DNA of 20,332 nt from Clostridia bacterium (GTDB lineage: Bacteria; Bacillota; Peptococcia; DRI-13; DTU073): contig JAQVYD010000002.1 of assembly GCA_028709105.1 (NCBI GenBank), positions 24,946 to 45,277 of the forward strand, given 5' to 3'. Below are positions 15,190-20,332 of the stretch, piece after piece. Numbering within the stretch: position 1 is the stretch's first letter; every line of letters starts with the position of its first letter. The notes under the pieces were generated by a model. That model searched no databases and was not told the origin of the DNA. It saw nothing but the letters and a program-made list of their open reading frames with translations. The translations under genes and the position numbers were made by a program.

Positions 15190-16389
15190 TCACTCTGTAG
15201 CATAATTATCAAAATAACCCTGAATCAAAACTACCGGGGTGCCTTTATCACCACTTCCGCTCACCAAATCACAAAGACTTCCTAAAAGGTCGGTCAACTG
15301 TCGGGGGGTAGTGCCTTGCGAAGCTGCCGCCCCCACAAGATTAGCCTTTTTTTGTCGAATGTACTCTTTCATCGCCGTTTGACAAGTCTCCCCACTTAAG
15401 TCCTGCAACTGATTATCAGCTAAATACTTCAGCTTAATCTCATTAGGAAGACCACGAAGCCCTGTCGTATATGCCGGAGCTACCACAGGATCTGCCAATT
15501 CCCAAATTCCTCCTACCGGATCTTTAAAGGCACCATCCCCATAAATCAAAACCTCCGCCTGTTTTCCGGTTATCTCTTGAAGACCTGCTTGTACTGCTAA
15601 GACAAACTTCTCACCATCACGGGGAAAAAGCTTAATCTTTGTCTCGGTGGCTTTATTAGAACCCAGCAAGCCGTACTGACTATTGTAACCGCTCCCCCGG
15701 AAAGCAGAAGTACAAATATCATCAAGTCCCAGCACGATTTGCGCACCGGCTTGCTGTAAAATCTTCTTATTTCTAAATCTATTGTGAACATCCGCTACCA
15801 ATACATCTTGCGTATATTGTAAAATTACCCGCGGATCATTGGCTAAAACAATCTCTAGTTCCGCCCCTTCTCCTGTAACGAGATCATGGTACATCTGCAC
15901 ATAATCTATCCCTGTAAAAGGATGTTTAACCTCCGCGCCGAACAGTTCCCTATATTTAGCCTCACTAAGTATATCTACATACGGATTAAGACCTAATTCA
16001 AACATTTTTTCTTCAGCCATCAAATGATTGCCTACTTCATCCGCAGGATAACCTAACTGTAAATAAATCTTTTTGGCAGAACGAGCGATACCCTTTAAGA
16101 TTGGCGAAAAGCGATTACGACTAAGAATAGGAAGGACAATGCCGAATTCCTGCTTCCCCTTAAATTTCCTCCGTACATCCTCCGCCACATCAGCCAACGT
16201 TACATAATTGCCTTGTGCTCTGGCTACCGCCGATTCGGTAATCCCCACCACATCATGATCGCGGATTAAATAACCCTCTGTTTCCGCAGAAACTTTGATC
16301 GCTTGGACAACCATCTCCACTAAGTCATCACCGGGCTTAATAATCGGCAATCTTATTCCACGGGCTACGGCCCCGACAGTTCTAACCAT
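15190..16389 (-). CDS. CofE-family (coenzyme F420-0:L-glutamate ligase-like) protein
   Basis: The first 60 residues (VGAVARGIRLPIIKPGDDLVEMV, then 'RDHDVVGITESAVARAQG') resemble the N-terminus of CofE, the GTP-dependent ligase that adds glutamates to coenzyme F420 (PF01996). At 399 residues it is much longer than the roughly 250-residue archaeal CofE. It appears to belong to a Clostridial branch whose substrate is not known to me. Later segments such as GLDDICTSAFRGSGYNSQYG and LIYGDGAFKDPVGGIWELADP look conserved, but I cannot link them to a fold. No other F420 gene is in the window. Its position before glnA hints at glutamate ligation or nitrogen metabolism, but that is only context. AAGGAG lies ten bases before the ATG. 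Confidence 0.75.
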   Translation of the reverse strand: MVRTVGAVARGIRLPIIKPGDDLVEMVVQAIKVSAETEGYLIRDHDVVGITESAVARAQGNYVTLADVAEDVRRKFKGKQEFGIVLPILSRNRFSPILKGIARSAKKIYLQLGYPADEVGNHLMAEEKMFELGLNPYVDILSEAKYRELFGAEVKHPFTGIDYVQMYHDLVTGEGAELEIVLANDPRVILQYTQDVLVADVHNRFRNKKILQQAGAQIVLGLDDICTSAFRGSGYNSQYGLLGSNKATETKIKLFPRDGEKFVLAVQAGLQEITGKQAEVLIYGDGAFKDPVGGIWELADPVVAPAYTTGLRGLPNEIKLKYLADNQLQDLSGETCQTAMKEYIRQKKANLVGAAASQGTTPRQLTDLLGSLCDLVSGSGDKGTPVVLIQGYFDNYATE

Positions 16390-16412
16390 CAGCTACACGC
16401 TCCTTGACCTGC

Positions 16413-16434
16413 TTTTATCGCTACTCCGATAAAA
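16413..16434. promoter_or_regulatory. Hairpin in the leader of the CofE-like gene
   Basis: TTTTATCG (16413-16420) and CGATAAAA (16427-16434) form a perfect 8-bp stem with a 6-base loop. It is about ten bases upstream of the AAGGAG site on the minus strand. It could be an operator or an mRNA leader hairpin. It has no downstream T-run, so it is not a terminator. Confidence 0.4.
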
Positions 16435-16515
16435 CAAATTTTCCGTCTTTTTACTTTAGATTCTCCCTAACAAATTCTAACAGACTTTGACCGAAGAGGC
16501 TATAAGAAATTATTT

Positions 16516-17490
16516 TTAACCCATAATTTCTTGTGTTGTTTTAAAATGCAGTTTCGCTATTTTACCTATTTCCTCCCGACCGTACTTAGCCAAAACTTGC
16601 TGCCCTATATTCTTCACTTTTTCATTACAGCCTTTAGGAATAGGCAAACCATATTGCTGCGATAATTCCTCCAGCTTAGTCAAGAAAAGATCTCGAGCTA
16701 ACACAGAAGCTGCAGCAACAGCGAGATCCTGTTCGGCACGAGGGATTTGAATTAATTTAATTTGACGGCCTTTCTTCATTAAAGCTTGCTCAATAAACCT
16801 TTCATCCCCAAATTTATCCGCAACAGCATATTCACAGTATCCATTGGCGGAGTTTATATTTTGTAAAAGGTTTTCTATTACTCTAGCATGTCCCCACGCT
16901 AAAAGTTTATTTAAATTATTTATTTGGGAATACAATTCATTATACTTTTCCGGATTAATGAAAACAAGATTATATCTGTTTTTCAAAAACAGTCGTAGCT
17001 TTGGGGCAATTTTCTTAATCTTTAAATCACTGATTGTTTTACTGTCGGCTACTCCCATTTCCCGTAAGTTCGCTGCATCATCGGGCTCCACAAAGACCCC
17101 GGCAATAACGAGAGGTCCAAAATAATCGCCTTTCCCCGATTCATCCGTACCAATATGGGGCTCAGGTATGAGCATAATTTGGGCTGGGGGCTTGTCCGCT
17201 TTCACCTGTTTAGTTCCTTTTTTACTAACCGCTTCTCCTAACTTTTGCGCCAATACTTGTTCTAGCTCTTCTGTTCCTTTTTCCAACACTATTTTCGATG
17301 AATAATTTTGCTTATTAAAATAGATAACCGCAGAGAAGGGGCTCTCCTGATACTTAGCCTTTATTTTCCGGCCATAACCATTATTAACAATCTGCTCTTC
17401 CAACCATTCTATCTCCATATTGATAAATAAGTCTTTAAACTTAGGCACCGCCTGTTCCCGCGGTTGCACAAACTGATAAGTTTTACTCAT
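16516..17490 (-). CDS. rnhC: Ribonuclease HIII
   Basis: The enzyme cleaves the RNA strand of RNA-DNA hybrids, removing primers and R-loops. The 324-residue protein has an N-terminal substrate-binding (TBP-like) region of about 95 residues and a catalytic domain starting with GTDESGKGDYFGPL at 114-127. The four acidic residues typical of RNase HIII (the DEDE set) are visible as D116, E117, D225 (in AVADKFG) and E253 (in AEQDLAVAAASVLAR). The length is slightly above the usual 300-313. A GGAGGG site sits before the ATG, and a TATAAT -10 candidate lies at 17520-17525, with no good -35. The gene appears to be transcribed alone or to start the transcript running into the CofE-like gene, 126 bases downstream. 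Confidence 0.94.
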   Translation of the reverse strand: MSKTYQFVQPREQAVPKFKDLFINMEIEWLEEQIVNNGYGRKIKAKYQESPFSAVIYFNKQNYSSKIVLEKGTEELEQVLAQKLGEAVSKKGTKQVKADKPPAQIMLIPEPHIGTDESGKGDYFGPLVIAGVFVEPDDAANLREMGVADSKTISDLKIKKIAPKLRLFLKNRYNLVFINPEKYNELYSQINNLNKLLAWGHARVIENLLQNINSANGYCEYAVADKFGDERFIEQALMKKGRQIKLIQIPRAEQDLAVAAASVLARDLFLTKLEELSQQYGLPIPKGCNEKVKNIGQQVLAKYGREEIGKIAKLHFKTTQEIMG

Positions 17491-17638
17491 AACAACCCTC
17501 CGTCTTTTTCCCCTTCTATATTATAGCTTATTTTAAACCAATTTATAAAGCCACATTAAGCCCTTGCGTGAAATGTATCTTTTGAAATAATAATATATTT
17601 TATTATACTTTAAATTATAATAATTCAGGTTATAATAT

Positions 17639-18256
17639 ATGTTTGGGAATTCATTTTTAAATCTTTACTTAAAGATAAAGCAGATACTAAAAAGACGTAC
17701 AGGGCAGATTAAATTAAAGCCACTACCTTTTAAACATTATCAGGAATTTTTTCCCGGTAAAAGTCATCAAGAGCTGATCGAGTATTATGCCATTACCGGT
17801 GGCGTGCCTAAATATATCGAACTATTTTACGACAGCCCGGATATTTACACAGCAATTGAGAAAAACGTGCTTTCTAAATCCAGCTTCCTCTATGATGAGC
17901 CGAATTTCTTGTTACAGCAAGAAGTTCCCACAACCGAGGATAACCCGCAAAAAAGCAAACGGGGTCTTTATAAAATCAAAGACAATTTTATGCGTTTTTG
18001 GTTTCAATTTACCTTCCCTAATCTTAGCTACATTGAATCCGGGAATGAAGAACTGGCGATGAAAAAAATCCGCCAAAATCTTGCAGATAATCATATTAGC
18101 TATATCTATGAGGATATTTGTCGCGAGGAAATGTGGCAATATAATGCTGAAGATAATCCGAGACAAGAAAAGATGTACTGCTTTTTCTATAGCCGACCAT
18201 TTAATTTTTTTATAAAACACCTATTGGTATATACACATTATTTGTGTATGATATAA
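17639..18256 (+). pseudogene. Remnant of an archaeal-type AAA ATPase (ATPase_2/DUF234 family)
   Basis: This 205-codon frame is the broken middle of a family of about 450-480 residues. From residue 19 it reads like the lid and C-terminal part: RRTGQIKLKPLPFKHYQEFF, EYYAITGGVPKYIELF, then KNVLSKSSFLYDEPNFLLQQEV. It then jumps directly to PTTEDNPQKSKRGLYKIKDNFMRFWF, the DUF234 part. As I recall the family, about 50-65 residues of winged-helix sequence normally lie at this junction (near 17921-17926), so an in-frame deletion is likely. The P-loop N-terminal domain is absent. After residue 171 (18151) the sequence becomes unrelated and the nuclease-like end is lost. An ATPase without its P-loop cannot work, so I call it a pseudogene. 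No ribosome binding site is apparent before the ATG. Confidence 0.8.
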
Positions 18257-18257
18257 T
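18231..18257 (+). promoter_or_regulatory. hicAB promoter with overlapping palindromic operator
   Basis: ATACACA (18231-18237) and TGTGTAT (18243-18249) are perfect 7-bp arms around TTATT. The extended -10 TGATATAAT follows immediately, with TATAAT at 18252-18257. No good -35 is present, which fits an extended -10 promoter. HicB proteins with a ribbon-helix-helix or HTH domain repress their own operon, and this palindrome is the natural site. It also shows that a TTG start at 18257 cannot be used. Confidence 0.65.
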
Positions 18258-18271
18258 TGAGAGGTGAGGAA

Positions 18272-18445
18272 ATGAAACGTAAAGATCTAATAAAACTCTT
18301 AGAGAATAATGGCTGGTGGTTTAAGAGAGAAGGGCATGACCACACTATTTATACAAACGGGAAGGACAATGAACCAATACCAAGGCAGACAGAAGTTGAT
18401 GAAATACTGGCAAAGAAAATAATCAAACGGCGAGGGCTGAAATAA
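18272..18445 (+). CDS. hicA: HicA-family toxin (mRNA interferase)
   Basis: This 57-residue protein of the HicA/YcfA family (PF07927) folds as a small double-stranded-RNA-binding-like domain and cleaves mRNA. It has the typical opening MKRKDLIKLLENNGW, the GH motif with catalytic-position histidine H22 in KREGHDH, and the closing stretch IPRQTEVDEILAKKIIK. I use the ATG at 18272, preceded by GAGGTGAGG. The frame extends to a TTG at 18257, but that lies in the promoter. The antitoxin hicB follows after 27 bases. A stem-loop (CGAGGGCT 18431-18438, AGCCCTCG 18445-18452) covers the hicA stop and precedes the hicB ribosome binding site. Confidence 0.92.
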   Translation: MKRKDLIKLLENNGWWFKREGHDHTIYTNGKDNEPIPRQTEVDEILAKKIIKRRGLK

Positions 18446-18472
18446 GCCCTCGCCCAAAGGGGAGTGTATAGA

Positions 18473-18865
18473 ATGATTAAAGCGTATCCTGTTGTTTTAA
18501 CCCCGACAGAAAAAGGCTATGTTGTGACTGTCCCAGACCTAGATATTAATACGCAGGGAAAAGATATCGCAGAAGCAATCTACATGGCCCGTGATGCTAT
18601 CGGCCTTTGGGGTATTACAGAACAAGACGATGGGAGAGAAATTCCTGAACCATCAACAACTGAACCAGCACATGAAGCTAACGAATTGGTTGCCTGGGTA
18701 GATATTGACTTTGATAAATACCGAAAGGCAAACGATATGACTACTATGCGCATTAACGTCTCAGTGCCAAAATACCTTAAGGTCTTAGGAGACGAAGCTG
18801 GATTCAATTTCTCTCAAATCCTCCAAGAAGGTCTAAAGCAGCATCTTAAAATTAAGCAGCCATAA
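18473..18865 (+). CDS. hicB: HicB-family antitoxin
   Basis: This 130-residue antitoxin neutralises HicA and should repress the operon. Residues 1-60 are the partial RNase H-like HicB fold (YPVVLTPTEKGYVVTVPDLDINTQGKDIAEAIYMARDAI). The last 40 residues (TMRINVSVPKYLKVLGDEAGFNFSQILQEGLKQHL) look like a ribbon-helix-helix DNA-binding domain. The ATG at 18473 is eight bases behind AAGGGGAG. A GTG three codons earlier would overlap that site. The order toxin then antitoxin is usual for hicAB. The operator at 18231-18249 is the likely target. The gene ends inside its own terminator hairpin. Confidence 0.92.
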   Translation: MIKAYPVVLTPTEKGYVVTVPDLDINTQGKDIAEAIYMARDAIGLWGITEQDDGREIPEPSTTEPAHEANELVAWVDIDFDKYRKANDMTTMRINVSVPKYLKVLGDEAGFNFSQILQEGLKQHLKIKQP

Positions 18866-18882
18866 TCGGCTGCTTTTTTCTT
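18854..18882 (+). terminator. Rho-independent terminator of hicAB
   Basis: AAGCAGCC (18854-18861) and GGCTGCTT (18868-18875) form an 8-bp stem, with ATAATC as loop, followed by TTTTTCTTTT. The hicB stop codon lies in the loop and stem. Confidence 0.9.
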
Positions 18883-18995
18883 TTCACCTCATCACCCCCG
18901 CCCCGCGGCTACCATTTGCGCCACGAAACGGCAGATATTCATACGAACTAAAAAAATTGAAAGAGAAATTATATCAAGAGTTTATGTCTCTATGA

Positions 18996-19037
18996 AAAAA
19001 ACACCAAGCGCAAATTAAAGTGAGCTTGGTGTTTTTT
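18996..19037. terminator. Bidirectional terminator beyond tmRNA
   Basis: AAAAAACACCAAGC (18996-19009) and GCTTGGTGTTTTTT (19024-19037) form a perfect 14-bp stem with a 14-base loop. Both strands end in a run of T. On the minus strand it ends tmRNA transcription, starting 16 bases past the CCA end. On the plus strand it would stop transcripts from the hicAB side. Confidence 0.92.
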
Positions 19038-19052
19038 GCTATTATAAAAATT

Positions 19053-19404
19053 TGGTGGAGGTGAAGGGAGTCGAACCCTTGTCCGAAGGACCGACCACAG
19101 AAGCTTCTCCGAGTGCAGCCTGCATTTTCAATCTTACCCTCCGGACTCCTACAGGCAGGATTCCTTCAGGCCAGTCTTCTTAATTTCCTCTTGAGTTAGA
19201 AGACACTGGCTCAAGAGTAGCCCGGTAAGATGACCCCTTATCCCTCACCCCGGGCGCAGAAGGTAAGAGGTTTAGCTGCAATTAAGCAGCGAAAGCGTAA
19301 TTATTTTCGTTTGCGTTTAACATTTGCGCACCGTTTTACGGGCAAGTGCAACCCCGACTCGCTTCTTCTGCCACCGCTTCCCCCGTCGAAACCAGTACAC
19401 CCCC
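19053..19404 (-). ncRNA. ssrA: tmRNA (transfer-messenger RNA)
   Basis: This one-piece tmRNA of 352 nt rescues stalled ribosomes with SmpB. The 5' end GGGGGTGTACTGGTTTCGACGG and the 3' end GGGTTCGACTCCCTTCACC...ACCA are diagnostic. GGGGGTG pairs with CACCTCC as a 7-bp acceptor stem with one G-U, and CCA is encoded. The internal frame starts at the GCA resume codon at 19315 and reads ANENNYAFAA then stop at 19283. Pseudoknot-rich sequence follows, for example the stems around AGAAGACTGGC/GCCAGTGTCTTCT. Gene order rnr-smpB-ssrA on the same strand supports the call. It may be read from its own weak promoter (TTGCGG, 17 bases, TCAAAT just upstream of the 5' end) or with smpB. Confidence 0.98.
19283..19315 (-). 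other. tmRNA tag-peptide reading frame (ANENNYAFAA)
   Basis: Codons GCA AAC GAA AAT AAT TAC encode the first six residues, and GCT TTC GCT GCT then TAA complete the tag. The AANDENYALAA-like pattern is kept, but the degron end is F-A-A rather than the more frequent L-A-A. The tag marks stalled proteins for ClpXP-type proteases. Confidence 0.95.
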
Positions 19405-19444
19405 AAAATTTGATTAACCATTTACTTCATCCCGCAAATTTATC

Positions 19445-19912
19445 TTAATAGCGGTCTTTCCCGCGCAAAGCCCGTTCCACCTCTCGCTTGGCGTCTCTTT
19501 CCGCCAGCGCACTCCTTTTATCATAAACTTTTTTCCCCCGCGCGAGAGCCAATTCCACTTTGGCGCGACCTTTTTGAAAATACACCTTCAAAGGCACCAA
19601 GGTCAACCCCTGTTGCATCACCTTACCGAAAAGACTGTTGATTTCTTTTTTATGAAGCAAAAGTTTACGCGGTCTTACAGGATCGACATTAAAACGATTC
19701 CCTTGTTCATATGGGCTAATGTGCATATTAAAAAGGAACATCTCACCATTCTGCACTTGCGCATAACTATCCTTCAAATTAGCCCGGCCTGCCCGTAAGG
19801 ATTTTACCTCCGTCCCCTTTAAGGCTATGCCGACCTCATAGGTTTCTTCGATAAAATAATCATGACGGGCTTTCCGATTTTCCGTAACTATTTTAATCTG
19901 TTTTTCTGCCAT
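19445..19912 (-). CDS. smpB: SsrA-binding protein SmpB
   Basis: This 155-residue protein binds tmRNA and brings it to stalled ribosomes. The beta-barrel is seen from IVTENRKARHDYFIEETYEVGIALKGTEVKSLR through NLKDSYAQVQNGE and the HISPYEQGN motif. RPRKLLLHKKEI and the basic C-terminal tail 'YDKRSALAERDAKREVERAL', which probes the mRNA channel, complete the family pattern. I start at the ATG at 19912 (MAEKQIKIVTENRKA), the usual SmpB start, rather than the GTG four codons earlier. GGGAG lies ten bases upstream. A strong promoter is at 19954-19982. Its RNA partner ssrA starts 40 bases downstream. Confidence 0.97.
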   Translation of the reverse strand: MAEKQIKIVTENRKARHDYFIEETYEVGIALKGTEVKSLRAGRANLKDSYAQVQNGEMFLFNMHISPYEQGNRFNVDPVRPRKLLLHKKEINSLFGKVMQQGLTLVPLKVYFQKGRAKVELALARGKKVYDKRSALAERDAKREVERALRGKDRY

Positions 19913-19953
19913 AACCCTTTCCACTCCCTCGGCTTAAAACCGCTAGAGCTATT

Positions 19954-19982
19954 ATTTTATCATAGAACTTTACAACTTTCAA
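19954..19982 (-). promoter_or_regulatory. Promoter of smpB (and probably ssrA)
   Basis: TTGAAA (complement of 19977-19982) and TAAAAT (complement of 19954-19959) are 17 bases apart, with TG just before the -10. It is a near-consensus sigma-A promoter, located between rnr and smpB. Confidence 0.75.
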
Positions 19983-19991
19983 GAGCAGGTG

Positions 19992-20030
19992 GAAAAAATC
20001 AAGCACGTTTAGGGACGGTTCTTGCGCTTG
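19992..20030 (-). terminator. Possible weak terminator overlapping the rnr end
   Basis: CAAGCAC (20000-20006) and GCGCTTG (20024-20030) pair at six of seven positions and are followed on the minus strand by ATTTTTTCC. The stem includes the last rnr codons. The loop is long, so termination is likely partial. Confidence 0.4.
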
Positions 20031-20332
20031 TCTTTTTTCTTCTTCTCCTCCGGCACCACTTCAAAATCAATCAAGCGTTCTTCCACATTAACCTTCACCA
20101 AAACCACCTTGGCCAAATCCCCGATCCGATAAATCTTCTTCGTAAAATCCCCCACCAGCATCAACTGTTTCTCTACATACTGATAATAATCATCAGACAA
20201 TGTAGAAACGTGTACTAAGCCTTCTACCGTATTGGGTAACTCCACAAAAAAGCCAAACGAAGTAACCCCGCTGATTGTTCCCGTAAAGACTTGTCCCACA
20301 AAATCTTGCATATACTCAACCTTTTTCAAATC
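20009..20332 (-). CDS. rnr: Ribonuclease R, C-terminal part (runs off the window)
   Basis: The last 107 residues of RNase R, the 3'-5' exoribonuclease that degrades structured and non-stop mRNA, are present. The frame is open to the window edge (DLKKVEYMQDFVG...). The sequence GTISGVTSFGFFVELPNTVEGLVHVSTLSDDYY is the S1 RNA-binding domain after the catalytic RNB domain, in the form specific to RNase R. The protein ends in a lysine-rich tail (EEKKKKDKRKNRP), typical of the tail linked to tmRNA-SmpB recognition. Neighbouring smpB and ssrA are its functional partners. The ATGs inside this stretch are internal and are not starts. Confidence 0.95.
   Translation of the reverse strand, partial: DLKKVEYMQDFVGQVFTGTISGVTSFGFFVELPNTVEGLVHVSTLSDDYYQYVEKQLMLVGDFTKKIYRIGDLAKVVLVKVNVEERLIDFEVVPEEKKKKDKRKNRP

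Noticed and set aside
18257..18271. TTG start for hicA five codons upstream
   Set aside because: The TTG is part of the -10 promoter region, and the ribosome binding site is inside the extension.

Overview
The window looks like the chromosome of a low-GC, strictly anaerobic Firmicute of the Clostridia, roughly Peptococcaceae-like. This is inferred from gene content: indolepyruvate:ferredoxin oxidoreductase, an oxidative half-TCA operon that begins with a homocitrate-synthase-like enzyme, RNase HIII, Firmicute-style CuAO_N surface domains, strong AGGAGG-type ribosome binding sites, and an rnr-smpB-ssrA cluster. Almost all genes lie on the minus strand. The only convincing plus-strand genes are a broken ATPase gene and a hicAB toxin-antitoxin pair at about 17.6-18.9 kb.

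Region by region. 1-514 holds a Phd-type antitoxin with a HicB-like C-terminal part and the first codons of its downstream partner. 585-3077 is a secreted beta-propeller protein with a CuAO_N domain. 3078-3654 has no convincing gene. It holds a compact repeat element with 55-bp direct repeats, 29-bp imperfect inverted repeats and a foldable core, then the terminator of the next gene. 3655-4872 is an AlaA-type alanine aminotransferase with a 30-bp palindrome in its leader. 4962-6542 is a secreted NamZ/DUF1343 muramidase-like protein with C-terminal CuAO_N domain. 6590-8930 is iorBA. 9084-13467 is an operon of a NifV-like synthase, aconitase and NADP isocitrate dehydrogenase. 13701-16389 carries type I glutamine synthetase and a CofE-family (F420:glutamate ligase-like) gene. 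16516-17490 is rnhC. 17639-18256 is an ATPase pseudogene. 18272-18865 is hicAB. 19053-20332 is ssrA (tmRNA), smpB and the 3' end of rnr.

How the genes fit together. The middle of the window is a nitrogen/2-oxoglutarate block. The synthase-aconitase-isocitrate dehydrogenase operon would make 2-oxoglutarate for glutamate, glnA makes glutamine, and AlaA and IorAB act on amino-acid/2-oxoacid pairs. This context favours the NifV-like protein being a Re-citrate synthase rather than a homocitrate synthase. The right edge is a trans-translation and RNA quality control block whose tmRNA encodes the tag ANENNYAFAA. Next to it are accessory or decaying genes (ATPase remnant, hicAB, a short coding remnant). 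The most likely undescribed item is the structured repeat element at 3150-3578. It can form a three-way-junction-like fold and two hairpins with complementary loops, and it is probably a mobile or noncoding RNA element rather than a protein gene.
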